DNA of 64,000 nt from Ochotona curzoniae (GCF_017591425.1 NW_024467104.1:310001-374000), one strand, 5' to 3'; counted from the stretch's first letter, positions 1-11,766 are shown. Translations and numbers: made by a program. The notes: a model not told the origin generated them from the letters alone.

Positions 1-208
1 ACACTTGATATCTGCATGGTCACATTTGCAAAGATTTGAACTGTGTACATTGCAGGATGCAATGAGAATAACATGAACATTACATTCATTTTACGTGAAT
101 GACAGTTTACTCTGGCTCTGTAGAAAATGCATAATGCTTCTATGTAAACTCTCCAATGATGACTTACCAAGAGAGGTGGAATTGAAAGCACAGTGAATGC
201 CTGGTGAT

Positions 209-1138
209 TTACTGTAATTCTGAATGTGAGAATCGAGACCATACCTTCCGCATGGCAAGTTTCATCTCTGTATTTCTCAGCGTATAAATGAGAGGGTTTA
301 GCATGGGAGCAATCACAGTGTAAAACACAGACACTTCCTTGTCCTTGTTCTCACTTCCTGCAGGTAATACATAGATATAGATGCAAGGCACAAAAAACAA
401 AACTACAACCATTATATGAGAGCTACAGGTTGACAAGGCTTTGTGACGCCCTGCAGAAGACCTTGTCCTAAGGTTGTATAAAATGAGAATATAAGAAGCC
501 ACCAAAACAAGGAAAATTGTGACTACCACCATGCCTGAATTTGCAATCACTAAGATACTAACCACATGGGTATCTTGGCAGACCAGTTTCAATAGAGGTT
601 TCACATCGCAGAAGTAGTGATTTATCAGGTTGGGACCACAGAAAGGTAAGCTGAGTACCATGAGCAGGAGAGCAATGGAGTGCCAAAAGCCTAGAAGCCA
701 TGCCAGGGCAATCAGCATGTGGCACCTCTTCTGGTTCATGATGACCATGTAGTGCAAGGGCTTGACAATGGCCACATAGCGGTCTAATGCCATGCACACC
801 AAGATGAAGATTTCCACACCTCCTAACAAATGGACAGTGAAGAGCTGTGTCATGCACTCGCCATAGGAAATGTTCTTTCTTGCTGCAGCTAAGTCCCTGA
901 TTAGCCGGGGAACCACAGTGGAGGTGTAAGTGACATCCATGAGGGAGAGGTGGCACAGAAAGTAGTACATGGGCTGTTCAATGAGGTGGCTGCAGGTGAT
1001 GGTGAGTAGGATGATGCAGTTCCCCATCAAGACCGCCAGGTAGCAAAGCAGGAAGAAGAAGAAGAGCAGTAGCTCTATGTGCCTGTTTTTCCACAGTCCC
1101 ATGAAAATGAATTCTGTGACATTGTTATGATTTTCCAT
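209..1138 (-). CDS. Olfactory receptor, OR4 family (trio copy 1), intact
   Basis: A 309-residue seven-transmembrane odorant receptor, expected in the plasma membrane of olfactory cilia and coupled to the olfactory G protein. An N-glycosylation site NVT lies at residues 6-8, PMYYFL at 56-61 (TM2), the TM3 cysteine at 95, MALDRY at 116-121, LPFCGPN at 164-170, the ECL2 cysteines around 167-187, SY at 215-216 (TM5), KALSTCSSH at 233-241 (TM6) and PMLNPLIY at 278-285 (TM7). Length and motifs are those of a full OR. The ATG follows a likely splice acceptor on the minus strand (AG at about 1179-1180). The usual [12 protein letters not shown] motif reads MALDRYVAIVKP here, so a Tyr and a Cys are replaced. 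It is nearly identical to the genes at 39705-40634 and 52656-53585. The CDS resembles the OR4P group (QPMY, TSTV), but I cannot assign a symbol. Confidence 0.93.
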   Translation of the reverse strand: MENHNNVTEFIFMGLWKNRHIELLLFFFFLLCYLAVLMGNCIILLTITCSHLIEQPMYYFLCHLSLMDVTYTSTVVPRLIRDLAAARKNISYGECMTQLFTVHLLGGVEIFILVCMALDRYVAIVKPLHYMVIMNQKRCHMLIALAWLLGFWHSIALLLMVLSLPFCGPNLINHYFCDVKPLLKLVCQDTHVVSILVIANSGMVVVTIFLVLVASYILILYNLRTRSSAGRHKALSTCSSHIMVVVLFFVPCIYIYVLPAGSENKDKEVSVFYTVIAPMLNPLIYTLRNTEMKLAMRKVWSRFSHSELQ

Positions 1139-4100
1139 GAAGTCTAGCTGAATGCAGAATACTCACGGGAACTTTAATCTAGTGAAATAGTAGAGAAACA
1201 CAGGACAATTAATATCTCTTTTTAAAATGCTAACCTTAACATGTCATTAAAATTATTACTTGCTTAATCTGAACGTTTTTAAATCAACAGTCTGTATTTC
1301 TAATGATATGTAATAGAAGCACATTCTACACATGGACATTGCTTGAATTTTTGTCAAGTGAACCTTGAAAACCCAAATAAGTATTTAAAGCAGTCTATTC
1401 ATGAAAAAATAATACAAATATTAATGATTTACTATGGAAAATTATCAAGATGGCAGGAGATATGATCCCATATTTGGTGCCAGATTTCATGCTCCTAAAT
1501 GCTGTGCTGCATGGTTCATACACCAAATGGATTCCAAGCTTATTTCTTAGGTGAAAACAAGAAGTTTTCTTTTTATCCTGCCCTTTACTGCATACACATA
1601 CACAGAACCCTTCCACTTTTTACAAGTTAATAATATAATTTCTGGTGAATATCCACTTCACAGTTCTAGTGAATTAATGTTAACAATTGAAAAAAAATTG
1701 AATTCTTGATCACAGCTGAGAAATCAGGTAATAAGAGGTTCTGTCATTTCTCATTGCTCATGCATGCACAAATCACACACAGGGAGAGGCTGGAAATGAG
1801 CAATTGTAGAGAGCATTTTTGGCTGTCTGATCATGGGAATGTGGTTTCTTCTGATGTAAATGCCTGACATTTGGACTAATTATTTTAAAGGGGAATATTG
1901 ATGTTACACAGATATATTACAAATCTTTGAGAGGCTGTCATTATTTGCTGACATGCTGATGCAGTGCTGTGACTCAGGCAGGATCTGGTGGTTAGTTGCT
2001 CTGAGAACTGTGCAGGTGTTCTGAGACACTGCATGTGGGAGCATGGCAGAACACCAGGGATGTCCCCACTGTCTTGGACAATATCATGGGAAGATATGTA
2101 TGTATATAAAATTGTTTAACCCACCAGTATATGTCTTTAATATATATCTTTACTCTCAGTCTTAAGACTCTTAAGTATTGATGTCTACATTGTTATGCAC
2201 TAAAATATTATTTATATTTTTTCACATATGTATGCTTATATATCATCTTTTCCATTTATAGCTAATTTTCCTTAAGAAATTCATGGTTTTCCTAAAATGT
2301 AATTAGCTTTTCTGACCTTTAAAACGGCACCAGTGAATGTATGATCTGATACAGTGCACTGATGCCCAGTCCCAGGTTGTAATCATCAGGATCCTAAGAT
2401 GCCCTGATCATTTCTTACTGTGTTACACTGAGCTGTCCAGATATTGGAAACCCTTCTTCTACCAGTAAGCAGGGGCCATGCTACCAACACCACTCAATTA
2501 TTACCAAGCTCAACATATAGAACGAAAGAAGTAGCTTACCATTGCTAGTACGTTTGTAAAATCACATTCATAACTGAAATGTTTTAAGGGAAAGCACACT
2601 GTGAAATAAATGAATCATAAGCCAATATTTCCCTTGTTCATGATTTCCCCTATGGTGGACTTGTTTTTGCACTAGAAGATCAATTAAAGAACTCTCAAGA
2701 TGTATGTGAAGTGTATAGAAAGGCAAATGGGTGTTAGTACCTGTTTGTTATGGGCATAAATTGTGTTGAAGAATCTGTGAGTTAAGGGAGATGAAAGAGT
2801 CAACTATTAATTCCCCCTCTCCCCAATCACTGGCAAGCAACACTGTTGCGAACACAGATGTTTCAGAAAGTACAACTCAGGGTGAAGAGTATGCCCCTAA
2901 GTTTTCCCGCTATACCCACTTCTTGTCTGGATAACATTAGTCAGAAGCATTAGTGGAAAACACACAAAACTACGTGGGGAAAGATGCTCCATTACTGTGT
3001 TCTCAGGGTCTCTCCTGAGTACTCTGTAGGTGCAGCCCACTGCAGAGGCTTCCACAGCTCCCATCCTCTCCTCAACCCTCCCCGGCCATTAATGCTCAAG
3101 TTTTCTGTCACTGCCTTTCTCTGCTTCTCCCTTCTACACTCCTCCCTACTCTACTAAATGTGGATCTGCACACACACGCGTGTGCGCGTGCACACACACA
3201 CACACACATCACCATATGTGTTTGGGCCATAGTTAGGAACAATATTTGGTCAACCTTTTCACCTACCTTTCACTTGAAGCATGTCCCAGAAATGATTTGC
3301 CTTTAAATCAAAATTATCATTGAATTGTTTCCAGTGATATTTCAGCTGCAGATTGCCAACAGTAAAAAACAAAATCATTGACAATTCTTAAATTTTATGA
3401 GCATCATGACATAAAAGGCAAAAATTTCAACAAGGAAAAATTCTATATTTTTGCTTCTTTTACTATCAAGTATGTACAAAAAAGAAATGAATGAAACTGA
3501 AAGTTATAAACTAATGACTTCATATATTCAATGCAAACTATTTTATAGAACAAATATTTGTTAAAATGTCTTCTGGGCACTTAACAATGCAGTATATGAA
3601 AATAAACAATTTGCAATTTCTTGATCATTTCATTTTCATCAAAAATAATAATCATGTGCCGGTTTAAAAATTACTGAGTTTTTATAAAAGTGGAAATTGT
3701 GTTTATGATAACACAAGTAATAAGGTCAGTATTAAGCCACATTTGTGTGATTCAAAACTCAATTTTCACTAAGTATGTGATCCCACAAATAAAAATAAAG
3801 TCTTAAATCTTTACCCATATATTAAAATGACATCAACTGTCATTCAGATATTTCTGAATATGTTCATTTACTTCTCTTAAAAATAACCATCAGCAAAAAA
3901 ATATACATTTTTAAATTTCACCAATATTATATTTTATATGAAATGGTTACTCAAACTCCAAAGTGAAAGGTAATTCAGTTTAAAAATACATACATGGCAC
4001 TAACCCAGTTACTGCTCCATTGTGGATGAACTCACCCTTCATATGCCTGCGTGGTCTCCCAGGGTGATTCCTTCTTCTCTGGCATAGTCACCTGCAGCAG

Positions 4101-5239
4101 CGAGTACTCACGCAGAGCACCCGTCTCACCCATGAGTCTTCAATCCAAAAGAAGCAGAGAGTCATTGCAGCGATTTCTTTAAATCAAAAAGGACAAAGTG
4201 TACCTCAGGGAAAAACTCCCCTGGCATTTTCCTGAAACAAATGCATGTATAGTTATACTTGTAAAAAAGAAGCCCAATTTCATTGAGGTGTTCATGGAAA
4301 TGAGTTTGAAGACGTCTTTTGGTTTATTTTTTCAGGGTTAGTACATGTGTGAATCAAGATTTCCATAACGTGACATGATTTAGGAAATAGTTTTTATATT
4401 TTCACATCCCTTTTGCTGTAATCATATTCAAAAACTTAAATCCTTTGATATCTTTTAAGGAGCACAATATATACTTAATTAATGTTGATGTATGCATCAT
4501 CCACTTGGATCAATGTGCTAAGAGAACACCATAAAAATGATAAGACTATCCTCATCAACTTAGAATTATTGCAATTTTCTTGAAGTCTTAGAAACCATAT
4601 TTATGTCCACTGGAATTTTATCAGCTACATACAGTATTTTGTACTGAGCGTTATAGCTAACATTTGAGCTCTAGTTAAGGCAAGAAACATGCTATTGTAC
4701 ATAATCAGATTTTTTCTTTTAAAATTGTTTTTGTGATTTTCTTGGTTTTGTATTTCCCTAACCCTGAGCGAGAGCAGGACAGGAGTGTCAGTACAGAACC
4801 TAGATGGAAAAGGATGTGTTAACTGTGGTGCTTGGTTCACATCTGACCATGACCAATGACAAAATCATCTACTTTTGTATATTTTAATATACTTCATTTC
4901 CTCTTGTTGGGAGTATGTTAATAAAATGTTAAATGGCTATGAAAATTCTTGTGATTCTTCACTGTATGTCTTTCACCCTCCATATTTGTGCTAACACTGA
5001 TCAGCCAAGACTCAACTCAGTGATTATTTGTTCTACATTAAAAATGATTGTTTTACTATATTGCAGAATATAGAAGGAATTTAAAAAATTGGGTACTGAG
5101 ATAGTATTTAGCAGTATTTGATGACATGTAAATATATAAATAGTTTAACTCTTGAAACAACAAAAAAGGAAAATAATAAACTAAAAATTACCCAAATTAA
5201 AGTCCCTTCTGAATCAAGGAGCCCTATCAAGAAAGACAA
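1139..5239. other. Intergenic, duplicated flank of OR copy 1
   Basis: Upstream side of the minus-strand OR. No coding gene is supported; the small open frames here are not conserved between the duplicate copies. Apart from the alternating purine-pyrimidine tract at about 3169-3208, and a pyrimidine-rich patch just before it, I recognise no repeats. Homology to 40.6-45.7 kb runs through most of it. Confidence 0.6.
3169..3208. repeat. Alternating purine-pyrimidine tract (CA/CG/TG)
   Basis: About 40 nt strictly alternate pyrimidine and purine: CA repeats, a CGCG-centred palindrome (cacacgcgtgtg), another CGCG, then CA repeats. This is a classic Z-DNA-prone microsatellite. It is absent or strongly reduced at the equivalent place in the 39.5-45 kb copy. 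Confidence 0.85.
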
Positions 5240-5553
5240 GTTGGGGTTGGTGGCAGGGCTTAGTTTGTTCAGCCTCTCCTGTAGCACCAGCACCCCATAG
5301 GGGCACCAGTTTATGACCTGGCTCTTCCACTTTCCATCCAGCTTCCTGCTTATGGCCCAGGAAAGCAGTGTTGGATGGCTCAAGTCCTCGTGCCCCTGCA
5401 CCAAAGAGGAAGACCCAAACAAGCTCCTGAATCCTGGCCTCCAATCAGCTCAGCTCTGGCCATTGTGGCCATTTGGGGAGTGAACCAGTGGATGGAAGAT
5501 CTTTCCCTTCTCTATCTCTTCTTCTCCCTGCAACTCTGGATTTAAAAGGGCAG
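5240..5553 (+). mobile_element. Lagomorph C-type SINE, plus strand
   Basis: The body 'tccatccagcttcctgcttatggcc', the middle 'gctcctgaatcctggc' and the 3' part 'ggggagtgaaccagtgga' match the SINE repeated throughout the window. The head is degraded and the tail has lost its A-rich end. Confidence 0.8.
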
Positions 5554-5639
5554 AAAATATTTGACTATATTATCTGTGATAAAGCCCTTGCTTATCAAAT
5601 AAAAATGAAATTGTACATTTTTGGAACAAAGACACAGGC

Positions 5640-5985
5640 ACATAACTTAATATTATGAAAAAGAATTAAGTAGCCATTTATCCAGATACAGTAAAGCAAT
5701 TAATAAAATATACTCACCATCATTAGTTATTAGGGAAATGCAAAGACTGGAGCCCTTTTTCAACAATGATGAAGATGGAGGTTTGCAAAGTCGCTCTGGA
5801 AAACTGTGTGGAGGTGTCTCAGAAAAGCAAAGAAGATCCACAGTTAAGACCTAGATGTTCCAACTCTCTGCCTTCTTCCAAAGGAGTTGACATAATCACA
5901 TCATTGAGATCCAAGCAGTTCAAATTTATTGGAGTGCTGTATAAATATGGAAAAAATGAAATCCTGATATTGAAGAAAAATTAGT
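5640..5985 (+). mobile_element. Degraded L1 3'-end remnant
   Basis: The phrases 'cagatacagtaaagcaatt', 'gttattagggaaatgcaaa', 'ctctggaaaactgtgtgg' and 'gaaatcctgatattga' follow the order of the end of L1 ORF2 and the L1 3' region. A matching remnant lies at about 45.9-46.5 kb, so the insertion predates the duplication. It is too mutated for a family call. Confidence 0.45.
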
Positions 5986-6639
5986 AAAAGGTTAGGTCAC
6001 ACTTAAGAACACGTATTGTATCATCTTTTTGTGTTAAAATTTTTAAAAACTGTCAATCTCTATACTGATCCCTAGAAGCTGAGAGGGACTTATAATAGAA
6101 AGGTACTGGAGCTATCCTGAAAATGAAGATTAAACTACCATCAAAACAAATAATGAGTGCTGGAGTTCCATTTTACTGTGGAATGTTTGTGACTCATACA
6201 CTGTTAAACAACTGGAAAAAAAAACCTAGCTATTTCTAAATACACATAAACATAATTAAATGCAAATAGTAATTGCCTGGCTTGATCAGTTTATTCTGTG
6301 TTTATTTCTTGAACTATGGCATTATAAGTAGAAATATAAAGAAATATACAAAAATGCACAAATACATATGATTTTCTAAAATTTTGAAAAATAGATTAGT
6401 TGTAAAAAAAGAGAAATCCTCTTTCATCCAAAGATTCAAATATTATAATGAAATATTATGTTATATCCATTGCATATAAATAATGTTGGAAACAAATACC
6501 TGAAAATTAACAGTACTGAAATGAGTATTTAGTAATTGAAAAGTTTTGGAAAACATAACCTATTAAACATGGCAAGTCTAAACATATTTTCAGACAGAGT
6601 AAAAACAGTGGTCCACATAGACTGCTACAGAAATGTTCA

Positions 6640-6959
6640 TGTCAGGGCTGCCAATAGTGTGGCAGTCAAAGCCACTACCTGCCACGTTGCCATCCAACAT
6701 GGCCTTCTGCTGTTTCCTGGCTGCCCCACTTCCCATCCAGCTCCCTGCTGCTGGCCTGGGAAAGCATGTGGAGACAACTCAAGTGTTTGGGCCTTAGATA
6801 CCCTGAGGGAAGGCTGGATGAAACACCTGGCTCCTGGGTGAAGCTTGTTCCAGCAATGAGAGTTGCTTGTGGCTGTCAAGAAAATGCACCAGCTGAAGGG
6901 GACTTTCTCTTTCTCTGACATTTTTCTCTGCAAACTGACTTTCAAATAAACAGATAAAC
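6640..6959 (+). mobile_element. Lagomorph C-type SINE (old), plus strand, shared with 47.09-47.43 kb
   Basis: Head with 'gtggcagtcaaagccactacc', body 'cccatccagctccctgctgctgg' and tail 'tgactttcaaataaacagataaa'. The element at 47.09-47.43 kb occupies the equivalent duplicated position, so it was inserted before the duplication. Confidence 0.8.
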
Positions 6960-7275
6960 AGGGCTTTCACGATAGCATAGTGATTAAAATCCTTGCCTTG
7001 CATGCTCTGGGATCCCATATGGGTGCCGATTCTAATCCCGGTGGCCCTGTTTCCCTTCCAGCTCCCTGCTTGTGGCCTGGGAGAGCAGTCAAGGACAGCC
7101 CAAAGCCTTGGGACCCTATAACCAAGTGGAAACCCTGCAGATCCTGGCTCCTGGCTTCAGATCAGCGCAGTCTAGCTGTTGTGGTCATTTGGGAGTGGAT
7201 GGAATATCTCCCTCTCTTTCTCTCCTCTTTTCTGTACATTTTCTTCCCATTAAAAAGTAAATAAATAAGTCTTCA
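6960..7275 (+). mobile_element. Lagomorph C-type SINE, plus strand
   Basis: Well preserved: A-box-like head 'tagcatagtgattaaaatcc', 'gggatcccatatgggtgcc', B-box-like 'gattctaatcccgg', body and an A-rich tail ending 'aaataaataagtctt'. It abuts the tail of the previous SINE, as if it had inserted into that A-rich tail. It is absent from the equivalent place at about 47.43 kb, so it arrived after the duplication. Confidence 0.85.
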
Positions 7276-8324
7276 AAAATGATATAACATTGAATAATTG
7301 TTCCTTGACCACTGTTTATGGAACTGTCACTCAGCTTCCAATCTGAGTTCTAACAGAGAAGGCAACCCCACACATCCTTAGTTATCTATAGGAAGAAATA
7401 GAATTCCCCATTCAAAAATGAGTGATTCACCCATGACCACAAAATGCGTATTCTGCTTCTAAGACAAAATCTTTCCATCAAAAAACATAATTAATTCCTC
7501 AGAGACAAAGACTCATGCATAAGACAAGGACTTTGAGTCCGTATGGAAGTGTGTGTCAAGATTCTTGCAGTACAAGTTGGACCTAGTTCTTTTCTGTTGT
7601 TTTATTTCATATCCCCCAAGAAAGAGTCATCACAGATGGAGGGAGTCTTTGGAATGCTCTTCCTCTAAACTTTTCTACTCCTTACAGTGAAAGATCAGAG
7701 TAACAGAACAATTGCTTCTCTATGGAGCAGCAAGTGAATGTGTTCTAAATTCAAATCTCTAGCTGTTGTTAATAAGACATGTTTAATCTCTGGGTCAGAA
7801 GGAAATATTTACACTTACGAAGACAGTTCCTTTACAACTACTGATTTGATACTGGATCATCAGAAGTTTCCTTGCAAATGTGCTTTCTTTTGAGTTGTGA
7901 AAGTGTCATATTCCAAGAGGAAGTCACTCTGGACATGAGAACATGAACACTTCCAAGTCTCATCTATGACTTTCAAGGTAAGTTTTTATTTTTCATCCCT
8001 TCAAAATACTAATAAAAGAGTTAAATTTCATGTATTCCATAAGTAAATCTCCAAAGAGACAATTCAGCCTCCCTTCTTCCTTCCCCTTCACCCTCCAATC
8101 CCTCTCCCTTCCTCCCCTTACTTCGTTTTAATCTTCTTTGCAAAGACATAATTTTAACCCACTCTACACTTACAGGCTTAACTCATAACCTTTCTTCTGA
8201 AACAATATTTTGTTAAACATTGTGTACATAAAGGAATTGAAAGACAGATAGCTTAAGGATGTGGTAGGCAAAACTAAATGCAACCTGAGTCCTACTATTT
8301 TTTATAAACAGTTTGTAACTTACT
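7276..8324. other. Intergenic, no gene seen
   Basis: AT-rich sequence with only short chance reading frames. A pyrimidine-rich tract lies at about 8066-8126. I recognise nothing else. Confidence 0.5.
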
Positions 8325-8800
8325 TACTTATTTTTTAAATTTTATATCATTTTATGACACAGTTTCATAGGCTCTGGGATTCCCCCAAACCCTCCCCTCA
8401 TATAGATTTCCTCTATATTGTTACAGTAGTACAGATCATATCCAGTCATGATTCTTTTATTGTGGATATGGACCATTCGGAGAGTCCAGCATCTTATTGT
8501 CCGGTTAAATTCAACAATTTTATTGGGAGACCATCCTTAGTCTGAAAGTAGAGCTGGTAGAATATCATCGCCTCCAATGAGATGTCACTACACAACAAAA
8601 GGAAGAAACATTGAAATTAACAACATCATGAAGTTAATTAACATGGTATTAAGTGACCAATATGTTAGAAAATGCAAGTTCTTAACCACATCCTGTAACT
8701 ACTTCCTTGCCATCTCAATGTTAGTATATATGCAACCAGCTGCTATAAACCTTTTTTTTTTCTCCCAAGCTAACATGTTTTTGAGTTTAACCTAAATCAG
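8325..8800 (-). mobile_element. L1 3' UTR / 3' end, minus strand
   Basis: On the minus strand it ends with a G-rich block, 'cccagagcctatgaaactg', then an A-rich stretch, which is the typical lagomorph L1 3' UTR ending. The reverse complement aligns with the plus-strand L1 end at 43,722-44,125, including 'aacatattg…accaatactatgt'-like sequence. It is 5'-truncated. Confidence 0.7.
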
Positions 8801-9411
8801 AGTGGCACAGGAACAGAGGCAGGATCAACACTAACATCCATCATATATAACAGCTGAGTACGAACTTAACATCAAAGTTTCTCTGCAGTTACATGTTGTA
8901 GACAGAGACTAATAAGGTCAGCTAGTTGATAGTCACACAGCTTGTACCTTACTGATCAGACTTCCCATTTGGCTTTTCAGATTGACAGAGAGAGACATAG
9001 ATATAGATATAGAAAGTCTGGAACAGCCAGGGGAAAGACCAACTAGGTAATAATCGCTCAGCCTGTAATTACTGGTTAGGCTTCCTATTTGCTTCTCCTG
9101 GACTTTACTAGGTAGCATGTAGAGTTAAATTCTTCCTCACTCACTGGGTTGTTGGGGATTTCTCTGCTCACCTGCCTAAAACTTTTCTATTCTTCAATTG
9201 TTAAAATGCAAAGTTCTATAAAACCATGCTTAATCAGTGTAAACTGCAAAGTTTAAACTAAGGCTTAATTTTCTCCCCCAAAACTTTATCAGTTTATTGT
9301 TGTTATCTGCTTGTTCTGAGGCAAGATTCTTGATGTTACTATGCTTGCACTGCTGGTAAAATAAGGACAAGAATGATAATGGTTGCCATCCACTTTATGA
9401 AATCACCTAAT

Positions 9412-9412
<1 letters not shown>
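8801..9412. other. Intergenic with a degenerate tandem duplication
   Basis: No gene. A segment at about 8918-8980 recurs about 120 bp downstream at 9038-9100 (shared order: 'cta-gt', 'tcacacagc-tgta', 'act-ggt-agcttcc-atttg'). It is a two-copy degenerate duplication of unknown origin. Confidence 0.4.

Positions 9413-9415
<3 letters not shown>

Positions 9416-9449
<34 letters not shown>
9416..9449. repeat. (CA)n microsatellite
   Basis: About 17 uninterrupted CA units. Confidence 0.98.
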
Positions 9450-9454
<5 letters not shown>

Positions 9455-9499
9455 TGAATGTTCCATAAATTTCAGTTGTAGCTATGAACACTAGTCACT

Positions 9500-9625
9500 A
9501 AGATAATGCCCTTATCTATAAAATGAAGGAGGTACAGGCATCCGACCAAGTTACTGTCCAGTAACTAGGGAAATAATATGTGCAAAGCACCTGATTTCAC
9601 AGTAAACACTCAACATTTTCTAATA
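9500..9625 (+). mobile_element. MIR remnant (3' half)
   Basis: The phrases 'ccttatctataaaatgaagg', 'atatgtgcaaagcacctga' and 'agtaaacactcaac' appear in the order of the MIR core and 3' region. Confidence 0.55.
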
Positions 9626-10310
9626 TTGGCATTTACAAAGATACATATTAGACCTCAGGTGCTGTGAATTATTCCTTCCTTGCTCTTGTATGCTCTCATT
9701 ACAGCTCCATCACCAATGCCTTGCTACTCTTTATGTCAGCCAATACACAGCATTTCCAGGCCCCAATTTCTGTTTCTAGATCCCCCACCTGCCTTCCTTA
9801 GTGAGCCACAATCCATTTTATTCAAAACACACACACAAAAAGTGTTTTTTTTTTCAGTAATGGCCATGATTTCTCCTTTTCTAAATTCCTTGTCATCCTT
9901 GCACTCATGTTCTCAGTTATTTTACATTTCCTAAAACAATTAACAAAATTCTCTTTGGACACAGCCTACATTTTCTACTTCATTTTGGGAGCATACCTGC
10001 CACTAAGTATGCAATCTACTGCCCCAGGTAAGAGGCCTCATCATTTTAGAATATGAAGATATTCAGGTGGTCTTGTGCCTTAGGTCATAAAATTCCTAAT
10101 GTTTATATTTAAAGCATATTTAGTCAGGCAATTTTTATACTCTTAAGTAATCTAAAACATTTTACTCCATTTGCAAAAATAAAAAAGATATTGCAACATC
10201 ACACAAATCACTGGAATCCAAAAATTTATCATTTATAATCATAAAGCAGTTTATTAAATAAAAATTTTAATTACTTTTCTTACAGGTAATACAACTTTAG
10301 CCTGAATCAC
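9626..10310. other. Intergenic, upstream of the OR4C pseudogene
   Basis: No gene. It ends with a polypyrimidine tract and splice acceptor (AG at 10284-10285), 25 nt before the ATG of the OR pseudogene, so part of it is probably an OR 5' intron. Confidence 0.5.
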
Positions 10311-11239
10311 ATGGAGAATAGAAACAACGTGACAGAGTTTGTTCTACTGGGGCTTACAGAGAATCCAAAGATGCAGAAAGTAGTATTTTTCGTGTTTTTG
10401 GTTATCTATATCATCTCTATTGTAGGAAATGTTTTCATCATGATCACCATCACTGCCAGTCCACTTCTGAGGTCCCCCATGTACTTCTTCCTGGCCCATC
10501 TCTCCTTCATTGATGCCTGCTATTCTTCCGTCAACACCCCAAGCTGATCACAGATTCCCTCCATGACAGGAAGACCATCAGGTTCAATGGATGTATGACA
10601 CAAGTCTTTGGGGAACATTTCTTTGGAGGTGCTGAGATCATCCTGCTTACTGTGATGGCCTATGACCGCTATGTGGCCATCTGCAAGCCTTTGCACTACG
10701 CAAGCATTATGAGTCGACAGTTGTGTAGGCTGCTGGTAGTAGTGTCGTGGGTAGGAGGCATTCTCCATGCAACCATACAGATCCTTTTCATTGTCCAGTT
10801 ACCCTTCTGTGGCCCTAACATCATTGATCACTTCATGTGTGATCTAAACCCGTTGCTCAATCTGGCCTGTGCTGACACGCATATCCTAGGACTCTTTGTT
10901 GCTGCCAACAGTGGGTTCATCTGTCTATTGACTTTCTCTCTCTTGCTCATTTCTTACGTGGCCATCGTGCACTCCCTGAAGAACCACAGCTTGGAGGCAA
11001 GGCTTAAAGCCCTGTCCACCTGTGCCTCCCACATCACGGTGGTTGTCTTATTCTTTGTGCCCTGCCTGATTGTGTACATGAGACCTGCAGCTACTTTGCC
11101 CTTTGACAAAGCAGTGACTGTATTCTACACCATGATAACTCCCATGTTAAATCCCTTAATCTACACTCTGAGAAATACCCAGATGAAAGATGCAATTAGG
11201 AAATTGTTTAGTAGCAAAACCATTTCCGGTGACAAATAA
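10311..11239 (+). pseudogene. OR4C-type olfactory receptor with one frameshift
   Basis: The first frame (10311-10547) encodes the OR N-terminus, with glycosylation site NVT at residues 6-8 and SPMYFFLAHLSF in TM2, and hits a stop at 10545. A second frame, open from 10544, continues exactly where the first stops and carries [31 protein letters not shown] and [12 protein letters not shown] to a normal end at 11239. Restoring one base around 10541-10543 (ccccaag, where the relatives imply an extra A) would give the usual 309 codons, and I see no other lesion. By recollection it is closest to the human OR4C12/OR4C13/OR4C46 group. Either a very recent pseudogene or an assembly error. A splice acceptor lies 25 nt upstream of the ATG. 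Confidence 0.88.
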
Positions 11240-11766
11240 CGCCACTGAAGGCCGATACATTAGTGAAGAAAGTGAAGAAAGGATCAAAAGAACATTTGAA
11301 ATGGTCTCAGACAGAAATACTTGTGATATAAAGAAAACAGTACTGTGAGTCACAGATTTTTCATTTATAGGAGCAGAATGTGTACAAGAACAGAGAAAAG
11401 AATTAACCAAGGACCACTCTACACATTTGGAAAATTCTGTTAAAATGTGATTTGGTTTTGCTGTCTTCACCCATGCATATGCCTTTCAGATCTACTAGAA
11501 ATGAAATAATAAAATATGTGTTCATTGGCCCATGTTTTTAATAAGACCTCATAGATGAAAGTACTGTGATGAAGCACTTTTTTTTTTCTCATTTGTATTG
11601 ATAGGTGATGTAAGATGGGAATACAGAAGGTCAGTTTGGCTTTTGGTATAATCAAATCCTAAAATAAAACGTATCAATGAAAGTTTATATTTTCTTTGCC
11701 TCATTAAGTTCTAATCTGTCTTCTTCATTGCTATTTTTTTACAGATATAGAAGCAATATTCTTCCA

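Larger units (their letters stand above)
1..6960. repeat. Segmental duplication, copy A (direct relative of 39.5-47.4 kb)
   Basis: The block aligns in order and orientation with about 39,480-47,430. Shared landmarks are the OR gene (209-1138 against 39705-40634), the 'gggagag-ctggaaat-agcaattg' stretch (1780 against 41560), the 'cagggtgattcct' region (4060 against 44640), the 'ttggaattttatcagc' region (4610 against 45150), an L1-like remnant (5640 against 45890) and a plus-strand SINE (6640 against 47085). Flanking identity is clearly lower than in the OR gene and many indels separate the copies. The left end runs off the window, and the right end is where I stop seeing similarity. Confidence 0.8.

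Noticed and set aside
558..956. Open frame of 132 codons inside OR trio copy 1 (also in copies 2 and 3)
   Set aside because: It is a second frame of the OR gene on the same strand. Its preservation follows from near identity of the copies and it shows no protein features of its own.
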